DNA from: Pseudomonas sp. 102515
Lineage (GTDB): Bacteria; Pseudomonadota; Gammaproteobacteria; Pseudomonadales; Pseudomonadaceae
Length of the DNA stretch: 64,000 nt
NCBI RefSeq assembly: GCF_031085165.1
Contig: NZ_JAVHTY010000001.1
Span: forward strand, 1,459,272-1,523,271
Reading direction: 5' to 3'
The notes under the pieces are model-generated. The model made no database searches, had not been told where the DNA came from, and was given only the letters and a program-made list of their open reading frames with translations. The stretch's first letter is position 1. Each line of letters starts with the position of its first letter. The translations under genes and the position numbers were made by a program. This document shows positions 47,211 through 55,610 of the stretch, piece by piece.

Positions 47211-47228
47211 TGGTTGTCGCAGGAGATT

Positions 47229-47867
<639 letters not shown>

Positions 47868-48164
47868 TGGCAGTTCTCCTGATGCAGGTAGGGATAGCGG
47901 CACTATGCCGCCCGCCAGAGCGGGCGGGAAAGATCGGATCACGCTGTGGTTATAACGCGAAAGCTAACCCGTTCAGGGCCATACCCTGACCACACCGTCA
48001 CGCGCCGCGTGATCATCCTCACAATTTCGTCGCGCTTTTTCCGCCCAGGCGTAGCGCCCGCTAGGGTGCTACACCTAAGGAAGACAGACGGACCGCAATT
48101 CGGCCGAACGGGGCAACCCGCGGCGCTGGGCATGGTCTGTTGGCAAGACGAGGAGGAGATTCCC

Positions 48165-48380
48165 ATGTTCGGCAAACGCAATGACGACCCGGGTGCCAGC
48201 ACCCATTTCCGTAGCGAGCGCGTCAGCGTGGTCAACGGTCAATTCTTCTTCACCACCCGCGAGGGTACCCTGGAGGGCCCCTTCTTCAGCCGCGAAGAAG
48301 CCCTCAACCAGATCGATCGCTATGTCGAGCGGCTGCAAACCGCCCAGGGACTGATGCGCCAATCCGTCAGCAACGTCTGA
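48165..48380 (+). CDS. small DUF6316-type protein
   Basis: 71 residues starting MFGKRNDDPGASTHFRSERV. The core VVNGQFFFTTREGTLEGPFFSREEALNQIDRYV matches a small conserved Pseudomonas family (DUF6316-like, from memory). No signal peptide. A strong GAGGAGGAG site precedes ATG 48165. Function unknown. Open frame extends upstream, but the ribosome binding site fixes the start. Confidence 0.82.
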   Translation: MFGKRNDDPGASTHFRSERVSVVNGQFFFTTREGTLEGPFFSREEALNQIDRYVERLQTAQGLMRQSVSNV

Positions 48381-48435
48381 CCGGCTGCCCCTGATCCATT
48401 AGACTGCGCGCCCTGAATTCCAGGCCGCGCCGCTC

Positions 48436-50373
48436 ATGACCGACTTCCAGCACGCCCAGCTCGACTGGGACGCCTCCGGGCAACCCCTCTCCCGCGCCTA
48501 TGGCGATGTCTACTTTTCCCGCGCCAGTGGTTTGGAAGAGACGCGCTACGTCTTTCTGCAGCAGAATCGCCTGGCCGACCGCTTCGCCGCGTTGACCGCT
48601 GGAGAGGTCTTCACCATCGGCGAGACGGGCTTTGGCACCGGCCTCAACTTCCTCTGCGCCTGGCAACTGTTCGACGCCCTGGCGCCCAGGGCTGCACGCC
48701 TGCATTTCGTCAGCGTCGAGCGCTTTCCGCTGACCGCTGCCGATCTCGCCCAGGCACTGACCCTCTGGCCGGAACTGGCCCCCTACAGCGCGGCGCTGCA
48801 GCGGCAGTACCAGGCCATCCATCCGGGCTTCCAGCGGCTGATCCTGGGTGACGGGCGCATTACCCTCACCTTGCTCATCGGCGATGTGCTGGAGCGCCTG
48901 CCCGAGCTGGATGCCCGTTGCGACGCCTGGTTCCTGGATGGCTTCGCCCCGGCCAAGAATCCCGAGATGTGGACGCCCGCGCTGTTCGCCGAACTGGCGC
49001 GGCTGTCCCATGCCGGCACCACCCTGGCAACCTTCACCTGCGCCGGTTTCGTCCGTCGTGGCCTCAATGCGGCGGGCTTCGCCATGGCCAAGGTGCCCGG
49101 TTTCGGCCACAAGCGGGAGATGCTGGCCGGCGTCCTGGAACGCCCCGTCACCCCGCCCCAGGTGCCCTGGTATGCTCGGCCACCGCACCCCCAGGGGCCG
49201 CGCACGGCACTGGTCATAGGCGCCGGTCTCGCCGGATGCGCCACCGCCGCCAGTCTTGCCCGCCGCGGCTGGCAGGTCAGGGTCGTCGAGCGCCATGGTG
49301 CCCCTGCCCGGGAAGCCTCCGGCAATCCCCAGGGCGTGCTCTATCTCAAGCTGTCGGCCCATGACACCCCGCTAAGTCGGCTGATCCTCGATGGCTTCGG
49401 CCTGACCCTGCGCGAATTGCAGGCCCTGCCAACGGGCGCTGCCTGGTCACCCTGCGGGGTGCTGCAACTGGCGCTGACGGACAAGGACGCCCAGCGGCAG
49501 GCACAATTGGCGGCGCACTTCCCCGCCGATCTGCTGCGGCCGCTGGATAGCGCAGCCGCCAGCACCAGGGCCGGAATCGGTCTGACGGCAGGCGGCCTGT
49601 TCTTTCCGGAAGGGGGCTGGGTGCATCCGCCCGCCCTGTGCGCCCACTGGCTGACCCATCCGAATATCGAGCTGGTCACCCATACCGAGGTGACCGCCCT
49701 GCAGCAAACCGAGCACGGCTGGCAGGCCAGCACCCAGGGTGCGCCGCTGGCGGCGACGGTGGTCGTGGTGGCTAGCGCCGCCCAGGCCAGGACGCTGCTA
49801 CCTGAGCTGCCACTCAAGGCGATCCGTGGGCAATTGTCCGCGCTGCCGGAAACCCCGGACAGCCAGGCGCTGGCGACCGTGGTCTGCGGCGAGGGCTATC
49901 TCGCCCCGGCGCGGGAAGGTCGGCATTGCCTGGGCGCCAGCTTCGTCTTCGACCGGGACGATACCGAACCCAGCCAGGCGGAACACCAGAGCAATCTGCA
50001 CTTGCTCGCCGAACTGTCGCCGACACTGGCGGCCGGCTACGAGGCCGAAACGCTGGCAGGTCGGGTGGCCTTTCGCTGTACTTCGCCGGACTACCTGCCC
50101 CTGGTCGGCCCGGTCGTGGATGAAGCCGCCTTCGCCCAGCAGTACCAGGCGCTGGCCTACGATGCCCGCCAGGTACCGGAGCAGGCGGCGCCCTGGCGTA
50201 CGGGGCTCTATGTGAATCTGGCGCACGGCTCGCGCGGCCTGATCACCACTCCGCTGGCCGCCGAACTGCTGGCGGCCTGGCTGGAAGACGAACCCCTGCC
50301 GGTGGCACGACGGGTGGCCGAAGCCTGCCACCCCACTCGCTTTCCCCTGCGCCGGCTGATCCGCGGCGGCTAG
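48436..50373 (+). CDS. mnmC: bifunctional tRNA mnm5s2U biosynthesis protein
   Basis: 645 residues. The N-terminal SAM methyltransferase (about 1-235) has ETGFGTGLNFLCAW and the DAWFLDGFAPAKNPEMW motif. The C-terminal FAD oxidase (about 255-640) has the dinucleotide fold VIGAGLAGCATAASLARRGWQVRVVER. It converts cmnm5s2U34 to nm5s2U34 and then to mnm5s2U34. Its TAG stop overlaps the stop of the convergent aldo/keto reductase gene in CTAG. Confidence 0.95.
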   Translation: MTDFQHAQLDWDASGQPLSRAYGDVYFSRASGLEETRYVFLQQNRLADRFAALTAGEVFTIGETGFGTGLNFLCAWQLFDALAPRAARLHFVSVERFPLTAADLAQALTLWPELAPYSAALQRQYQAIHPGFQRLILGDGRITLTLLIGDVLERLPELDARCDAWFLDGFAPAKNPEMWTPALFAELARLSHAGTTLATFTCAGFVRRGLNAAGFAMAKVPGFGHKREMLAGVLERPVTPPQVPWYARPPHPQGPRTALVIGAGLAGCATAASLARRGWQVRVVERHGAPAREASGNPQGVLYLKLSAHDTPLSRLILDGFGLTLRELQALPTGAAWSPCGVLQLALTDKDAQRQAQLAAHFPADLLRPLDSAAASTRAGIGLTAGGLFFPEGGWVHPPALCAHWLTHPNIELVTHTEVTALQQTEHGWQASTQGAPLAATVVVVASAAQARTLLPELPLKAIRGQLSALPETPDSQALATVVCGEGYLAPAREGRHCLGASFVFDRDDTEPSQAEHQSNLHLLAELSPTLAAGYEAETLAGRVAFRCTSPDYLPLVGPVVDEAAFAQQYQALAYDARQVPEQAAPWRTGLYVNLAHGSRGLITTPLAAELLAAWLEDEPLPVARRVAEACHPTRFPLRRLIRGG

Positions 50374-51203
50374 ATGATCGCCAGCGGCGTCTTGCTTTGC
50401 GGTGGCGGGAAGGCACCGTCGAGCAAGGCGAAGTCTTCTTCGCTCAACCGCAGATCCAGGGCCCGCGCGTTCTCTTCGAGATGTCCGGCATCGCCTGCCT
50501 TGGGAATGGCGATCACACCCGGCTGCCGCAGCACCCAGGCCAGGGCGATCTGCGCCGGGGTGGCCTGATGCCGTTCGGCCAGGGTAGCCAGAGTCGGGTG
50601 TCGCAACAGATCACCGCCCTGCCCCAGCGGACAATAGGCCATCAGCGGCATCTGCTGACGCTGGCACCAGGGCAACAGGTCGTGCTCGATGCCGCGCTGC
50701 GCCAGGTTGTAGAGCACCTGGTTGGCGCTGCAGCGATCGTCGTTCAATTCGAGCATGTCGCTGGTGTCGAGGTTGGACACGCCCCAGTGGCGGATCTTGC
50801 CTTCGTCGCGCAGCTTCTCCAGCGCCATGACCGTCTCGATCAGCGGCACCTGGCCGCGCCAGTGCAGCAGATAGAGGTCGATGACATCGGCGCCCAGGCG
50901 CTTCAGGCTGCGCTCGCAAGCCAGGGGCACCCCCGCTTCGGTGGCGTTCTTGGGATAGAACTTGCTCACCAGGAAGACCTCGTCCCGCCGCCCGGCGATG
51001 GCCTCGCCCACCAGTTCCTCGGCGCGGCCTTCGCCATACATCTCGGCGGTGTCGATCAGGGTGAGCCCCAGGTCCAGGCCCTGGCGCAGGGCGCTGACCT
51101 CCTGGCGATGCAGGTCGGCGTTCTCGCCCATGCGCCAGGTACCCTGGCCCAGCGCCGGAACGGTAGTGCCATCGGGCAGACGAACGGTTTGAGCGGTATT
51201 CAT
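50370..51203 (-). CDS. aldo/keto reductase
   Basis: 277 residues, TIM barrel. Catalytic tetrad visible: Asp and Tyr in LIDTAEMYGEGRAEEL, Lys in EVFLVSKFYP, His in LYLLHWRG. NADP-binding region near GVIAIPKAGDAGHLEENARAL. Cytosolic; substrate unknown. ATG 51203 has an AAGGA site. It is close to the E. coli YeaE/DkgA size class. Confidence 0.93.
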   Translation of the reverse strand: MNTAQTVRLPDGTTVPALGQGTWRMGENADLHRQEVSALRQGLDLGLTLIDTAEMYGEGRAEELVGEAIAGRRDEVFLVSKFYPKNATEAGVPLACERSLKRLGADVIDLYLLHWRGQVPLIETVMALEKLRDEGKIRHWGVSNLDTSDMLELNDDRCSANQVLYNLAQRGIEHDLLPWCQRQQMPLMAYCPLGQGGDLLRHPTLATLAERHQATPAQIALAWVLRQPGVIAIPKAGDAGHLEENARALDLRLSEEDFALLDGAFPPPQSKTPLAII

Positions 51204-51369
51204 GGACGCATCCTTCTCATGGGTGTGGACGTTGGAACGCCAGCGTGATGCCGATTCTCCCGGTGATCCGCCAAACGGCAGCCAACGCCTTCCCACAGGC
51301 CCTGCGACCTGACGTCGCACTGGTAAAGTACGCCTATAAGGATTCCAAGAATAACCACTAGGACCTGCC

Positions 51370-52353
51370 ATGAAACCGTCGATCCTGGGCCTTTGCGCCC
51401 TGCTCTCCGCTGCCCTGCCCATGACGTCCACCTACGCTGAGGTCATCACCCTGAGGTTTTCCCATGTGGTGGCACCGGAGACCCCCAAGGGCAAGGGCGC
51501 TCAGCTGTTCCAGCAACTGGTGGCGCAGCGCCTCGCCGGGCAGGTCCAGCTGGAGGTGATGCCGAGCGGCACGGCCTTCACCGATGCCAACGAACTCCAG
51601 GCGCTACAGGACGGCAAGGTCGACATCCTGGCACCGGCGATCAGCAAGCTCACCGACCTCAGCCCCAAGCTCAAGCTGTTCGACCTGCCCTTCCTCTTCG
51701 AGAGTCGCGCGGCCCTCGATCATTTCCAGGCCCGACCCAGTGGTCGCCAGCTGCTGCACAGTCTGGAGCCGGCCGGCATCATCGGCCTGGCGTACTGGCC
51801 CAACGGCCTCAAGCAGCTGGCGGCGCGCAAGCCTTTGCGCGAACCCGGCGATGCCAAGGGGCTGGTGTTCCGCATCCAGAATTCCGACGTCCTGCAGAGC
51901 CAGTTCGAAGCACTCGGCGCCACGGCGGTCAGGCTGCCCTTCAACCAGACCCTGCAGGCGCTCACCACGGGCACGGTCAATGCCACCGAGAACACCTGGT
52001 CCAACTACTGGAGCCAGCGCCTCGACCAGCAGCAGCGCTATTTCACCGAAAGCAATCACGGCGCCCTGGACTACATGCTGATCGTCAAGGCCGATCGCTG
52101 GCGCACCCTGCCCTTCGCCATACGCAGCACCCTGGAAGAAATCATCGACCAGGTGACCTTCGAGGTGAAGAAGCAATCCGAGGCGGAAAACCAGCGTGAT
52201 CGCGCACGCCTCGCCGCCGCGGGCGGCAGCGAGATCATCACCCTCACCCCCGAGCAACGGGCACGCTGGCGCGAGGCCATGCAGCCGGTATGGCAGCGCT
52301 ACGAAGGCGAGATCGGCGCCTCCCTGGTCAAGGCCGCGGAAACCTCGAACTAG
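51370..52353 (+). CDS. orphan TRAP transporter substrate-binding protein (DctP family)
   Basis: 327 residues. Signal peptide (about 1-23, ending TYA). DctP fold: LRFSHVVAPETPKGKGAQLFQQLV, then EVMPSGTAFTDANELQALQDGKVDILAPAISKL, and the signature-like arginine and asparagine region KGLVFRIQNSDVLQSQFEALGA...ATENTWSNYWSQRL (about residues 160-220). DctP proteins bind C4-dicarboxylates or other carboxylates for DctQM. No DctQ or DctM gene is nearby. Confidence 0.92.
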   Translation: MKPSILGLCALLSAALPMTSTYAEVITLRFSHVVAPETPKGKGAQLFQQLVAQRLAGQVQLEVMPSGTAFTDANELQALQDGKVDILAPAISKLTDLSPKLKLFDLPFLFESRAALDHFQARPSGRQLLHSLEPAGIIGLAYWPNGLKQLAARKPLREPGDAKGLVFRIQNSDVLQSQFEALGATAVRLPFNQTLQALTTGTVNATENTWSNYWSQRLDQQQRYFTESNHGALDYMLIVKADRWRTLPFAIRSTLEEIIDQVTFEVKKQSEAENQRDRARLAAAGGSEIITLTPEQRARWREAMQPVWQRYEGEIGASLVKAAETSN

Positions 52354-52568
52354 AAGCGCTGTTGCGGCGGTACGGCCCAGCGGCGCAAGGGCAGGTTGCC
52401 CGGCTCGCGACACTGCAGATCGCGAAAGGGCCCCGCGACCCGGACCCAGCCCGCGCCCGGCGGCGTCTGGGTACAGAACTCCTGGCCATCCGTGTTGCTG
52501 CGCCAGCGCCAGTAGGCCGCCGGCTCGGCGAAGGCGTGGGTACCCGGCAGCCCCAGCAGGACGATCAC
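52350..52568 (-). CDS. small secreted protein of unknown function
   Basis: 72 residues. A short hydrophobic N-terminus (VIVLLGLPGTHAFA) looks like a signal peptide but has no positive charge at this start. The mature part (YWRWRSNTDGQEFCTQTPPGAGW, then GPFRDLQCREPG) has two cysteines that could form a disulfide and resembles a small Pseudomonas periplasmic family. GTG 52568 has AGGA five bases upstream; no nearer ATG is in frame. The stop overlaps that of the convergent TRAP gene by four bases. Confidence 0.6.
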   Translation of the reverse strand: MIVLLGLPGTHAFAEPAAYWRWRSNTDGQEFCTQTPPGAGWVRVAGPFRDLQCREPGNLPLRRWAVPPQQRF

Positions 52569-52659
52569 CAGAGTCCTGCCGGCGGCTCGCCGGAACCTCT
52601 CGCGCGATAAGTATGTCGGTTTGCAGGTAGTCCCTTCGAATTCGCACAGGATTTTCACC

Positions 52660-53766
52660 ATGCCGCTGTCCGTCTTGCGTAGCAAACCCACCCTCCTCGC
52701 CCTGGCTCTGGTTGGCGCCGGCCTCGCCCTGACCGGCTGCGCCCGCGATCCGGAAAAACGTTCGCTGGGTGCCGAAGCGGTCAGCAATGCCAAGAGCATG
52801 GCGCGTACCGATGCCGACATGCAGAAGGTGCTCGACAAGTACGCCAGCTTCGATCCCAAGGCCGTGGAAAAACTCACCGCCCAGCAGGCCCGCAAGCAGC
52901 CTACCATCGCCGATGCGGTCAAGGGCGTCCTGCAGGACGAAGGTCGCCCCACCCAGCCCGAGGCCCTGGTGCCCGGCGTGACCAGCGTCGACCGCGCCGT
53001 CGACGGTGCCGCCGGCGTGCTGCCCGCCCGTATCTACACCCCTGAAGGCCAGGGTCCCTTCCCGGTCATCCTGTATTTCCATGGCGGCGGCTGGGTGTTC
53101 GCCGATCGCAACGTTTACGACGGTGGCGCCCGCGGTCTGGCCAAGCAGGCCAATGCCATCGTGGTGTCGGTGGACTATCGCCAGGCGCCCGAATACAAGT
53201 TTCCCGCCGCCCATGACGACGCCCTGGCGGCCTATCGCTGGGTAACCACCCATGCCGGCTCGCTGAATGGCGATCCGCAGCGCCTGGCCCTGGCCGGCGA
53301 AAGCGCCGGGGGCAACCTGGCGGTGGCGACCGCCGTGGCGGCACGCAAGGCCGGTCTCACCGCGCCCAAGCACGTGCTGTCGGTCTATCCGGTGGCCCAG
53401 ACCAACACCCATACCCCGTCCTACGAGCAGTATGACGACGCCAAGCCGCTCAATCGGCCGATGATGCTGTGGTTCGTCGAGCAGGTGACCCGTACGCCCG
53501 CCGACCTCAAGGATCCGCGCCTGGACCTGACCCGGGCCGATCTCGCCGGCCTGCCGCCGGTGACCATCGTCAATGCCGAGATCGATCCCCTCCGTGATGA
53601 CGGTGGCTTCCTGGAGACCGCCCTGCGCCAGGCCGGCGTCCAGGTGGAGCGCAAGGTCTATCCGGGCGTTACCCACGAGTTCTTCGGCACCGCTGCCGTG
53701 GTGCAGAAGGCCAAGGACGCCCAGGCCTATGCCGGCAGCCGTCTCAAGGCGGACCTGGGCGAATAA
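52660..53766 (+). CDS. lipoprotein esterase, hormone-sensitive-lipase family
   Basis: 368 residues. Lipoprotein signal with lipobox ALTGC (Cys about residue 27). A linker of about 80 residues precedes the alpha/beta hydrolase domain: oxyanion motif HGGGW (about residues 140-150), nucleophile GESAGGN (about 212-218), Asp in NAEIDPLRDDGG and His in GVTHEFFG. Anchored in the envelope; substrate unknown. ATG 52660 has an AGGA site eight bases upstream. Confidence 0.9.
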   Translation: MPLSVLRSKPTLLALALVGAGLALTGCARDPEKRSLGAEAVSNAKSMARTDADMQKVLDKYASFDPKAVEKLTAQQARKQPTIADAVKGVLQDEGRPTQPEALVPGVTSVDRAVDGAAGVLPARIYTPEGQGPFPVILYFHGGGWVFADRNVYDGGARGLAKQANAIVVSVDYRQAPEYKFPAAHDDALAAYRWVTTHAGSLNGDPQRLALAGESAGGNLAVATAVAARKAGLTAPKHVLSVYPVAQTNTHTPSYEQYDDAKPLNRPMMLWFVEQVTRTPADLKDPRLDLTRADLAGLPPVTIVNAEIDPLRDDGGFLETALRQAGVQVERKVYPGVTHEFFGTAAVVQKAKDAQAYAGSRLKADLGE

Positions 53767-53817
53767 CAGCCCGCCGTCCGTGGTGGATACCGCCGGCCCC
53801 GTGCCGGCGGTGTCCAT

Positions 53818-54255
53818 TCAGTCGGGAAACAGCAAGGGGCCGGCCTCGCGCATGAAGATCTCGCAGGTCTTGGGGCCCACCCCCTTCAGGGTCTGCAGGC
53901 GTCGCTCGAACTCTGCACGATCGGCGCTGGCCTCACGCAACCTCAGGAAGCTGCCACCATAATCCCCCTGCAGGTGGCGGCAGGCGTCCAGCAGGCGCGT
54001 TGCGGTGCTCTCGTCATAACGTCGGTAATGCCCCTCACCGAGGTAGTTGACCAGTTGTTGCCAGCTCAGGCTGAGCAGCTTGCGCGGCGTGTCGCGGCCG
54101 TGGGTGCGGTAGAGCACCGTCCAGGCCTGGGCGGCGATGGCCTGGGAGATGCGCTTGCCGAACAGGTAGCTCGCCAGGAACCAGCCGAACAGTGCCGATT
54201 CGTCGTCCAACGTTAGCGTCAGGCCGAGATCGGCCGCTGATGTCGTCTTGCTCAA
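53818..54255 (-). CDS. small helix-hairpin-helix (EndoIII-like) protein
   Basis: 145 residues. The N-terminal helical part (SALFGWFLASYLFGKRISQAIAAQAWTVL) and a C-terminal helix-hairpin-helix LQTLKGVGPKTCEIFMRE recall the HhH-GPD fold. It lacks the catalytic Lys-Asp pair and iron-sulfur cysteines of endonuclease III, so it is unlikely to be an active glycosylase. The start is TTG 54255: an in-frame TGA lies two codons upstream, and GAGAGG is eight bases before the TTG. Function unknown. Confidence 0.7.
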   Translation of the reverse strand: MSKTTSAADLGLTLTLDDESALFGWFLASYLFGKRISQAIAAQAWTVLYRTHGRDTPRKLLSLSWQQLVNYLGEGHYRRYDESTATRLLDACRHLQGDYGGSFLRLREASADRAEFERRLQTLKGVGPKTCEIFMREAGPLLFPD

Positions 54256-54333
54256 GCATCATTCCTCTCGTAGGCGTCTTGCCTAGGGAGACTGTGGCGC
54301 GGATGAGGTTCGAAAACAGCGACGGCCGGCAGG

Positions 54334-54759
54334 CTATTGGCGGATCACCTGGCCGCGCTGCGGCGCCAGGCGCGCCAGCAGGGCATTCTGCGCCTGCTCC
54401 GGGACGCCCTCACGCTGCATGGCCAGTTGCAGGTCTTCCACCAGGGCATTGAAGTCGGCGGGTTGCAGATTCAGACCGCGATGACTTTCCGCCATGCTCG
54501 CCCCTTCATAGCGACAGGGACCACCCGCATCGGCGCAGAATTTCTGGATGAGCAGACTGCGCAGTCGCGCGATGTCGACGTTGGCGAAGTAGTGCCGGAT
54601 CCGTCCGTCGCGCGCCACATTGAGCAGCATCCCCTCGACGATCCGGGTGATGCCCGGCTGGCCTCCCAGCTCCTGATAGAGCCGATCACCCGCCGGCGGC
54701 TGCGGCGTGCAACCCAGCATCAGCAGCAGCGCCAGCAGCGCCAGGGGTCTCGCCTGCAT
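54334..54759 (-). CDS. truncated (group I) hemoglobin-like lipoprotein
   Basis: 141 residues. Lipobox LMLGC (Cys about residue 17). The globin part has the two-on-two group I pattern: LYQELGGQPGITRIVEGMLLNVARDGRIRHYF, then DIARLRSLLIQKFCADAGGPCRYEG and the distal/proximal region SMAESHRGLNLQPADFNALVEDL, with the proximal heme His in ESHRGL. An envelope-anchored form is unusual, as most are cytosolic. It starts in the TGATG overlap with the DUF3034 gene and ends the four-gene operon. Confidence 0.86.
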   Translation of the reverse strand: MQARPLALLALLLMLGCTPQPPAGDRLYQELGGQPGITRIVEGMLLNVARDGRIRHYFANVDIARLRSLLIQKFCADAGGPCRYEGASMAESHRGLNLQPADFNALVEDLQLAMQREGVPEQAQNALLARLAPQRGQVIRQ

Positions 54760-55610
54760 CAGTAGCTTCCCTGCAGCGACAGATAGAGACCCTGCTGATC
54801 GTCCAAGGTGGCGATCTCGCCCAGCCAGGCATAGGCCAGCACCAGCGACAGGTGCTTGTTGGGAAAGTAACCGACGAAGGTATCCACCCAGTCGCTCTCC
54901 CGGGTGAAGGACAGATTCTGCGGCTTCTCGCGATACTCCATGCCTACCGCCCAGCGAGGATTGAAGAACACCGCGGCCGAGCCTTCCTTGAGCCATTGGC
55001 GGCTGTCGGTGCGGTCGCCACCGAAGCCCAGCAGCCCCATCTCGTTGGCGCGGCTGTACCTGAGGCCGACGTTGATCAAGAGGTTGTAGCCGAAAGCACC
55101 GCCCAGCAACAGCCGGCTGGCGCCCAGGTAGCCCTCGACATCGCTGTCGTGCCGCGCGCCCACGGCGGCAGGAATGCCGAAATCGCGTTGATGCTTGTAC
55201 TGCACGCCCAGGGCGATCTGCGGCAGCCGGTCGTAGATCAGGTCGCCCGCCAGGCGCACCTTGGCACCGACGATGTCCTGGCTGAGGCTGTCTTGCTCGA
55301 GCTTCATCAAGCGGTGCAGGGTCGGCATGTCCAGGCGCTGCCGGGCATAGGAGACTTCCACCCGATTGCCGTAGGCCACCGCCACGCCGGCCGCATCGAG
55401 CCGGTAGTCGCCGGTCCACACCCGGGTGGCAAAGGCCGTGGCGCCAGGCTGGCCGCTCTCGCCGTAGCCACCGATCACCGCCCAGGGCGTGATACCACCG
55501 CCCGCCGCGCCTTCCAGACTGCTGGCGCCGCCGGTGGCCAGCAGCTTGCCGCCGTCGGCCTGGGCACCGGTCGCCAGCAGCAGGCCAGCCAGCCACCAGC
55601 CGTGATTCAT
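54759..55610 (-). CDS. DUF3034 outer-membrane-type protein
   Basis: 283 residues. Signal peptide (about 1-18, ending AQA). Alternating hydrophobic strands ending in a terminal aromatic (LYLSLQGSY) suggest an outer-membrane beta-barrel; the sequence matches DUF3034 (GGITPWAVIGGYGESGQPGATAF and ANEMGLLGFGGDRTDSRQW). Function unknown. Overlaps its upstream neighbour in ATGA and the hemoglobin gene in TGATG. Confidence 0.85.
   Translation of the reverse strand: MNHGWWLAGLLLATGAQADGGKLLATGGASSLEGAAGGGITPWAVIGGYGESGQPGATAFATRVWTGDYRLDAAGVAVAYGNRVEVSYARQRLDMPTLHRLMKLEQDSLSQDIVGAKVRLAGDLIYDRLPQIALGVQYKHQRDFGIPAAVGARHDSDVEGYLGASRLLLGGAFGYNLLINVGLRYSRANEMGLLGFGGDRTDSRQWLKEGSAAVFFNPRWAVGMEYREKPQNLSFTRESDWVDTFVGYFPNKHLSLVLAYAWLGEIATLDDQQGLYLSLQGSY

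Noticed and set aside
51604..53817. A 737-codon minus-strand open frame spanning the TRAP and esterase genes.
   Set aside because: It crosses two well-supported genes and their intergenic region; no family resemblance.
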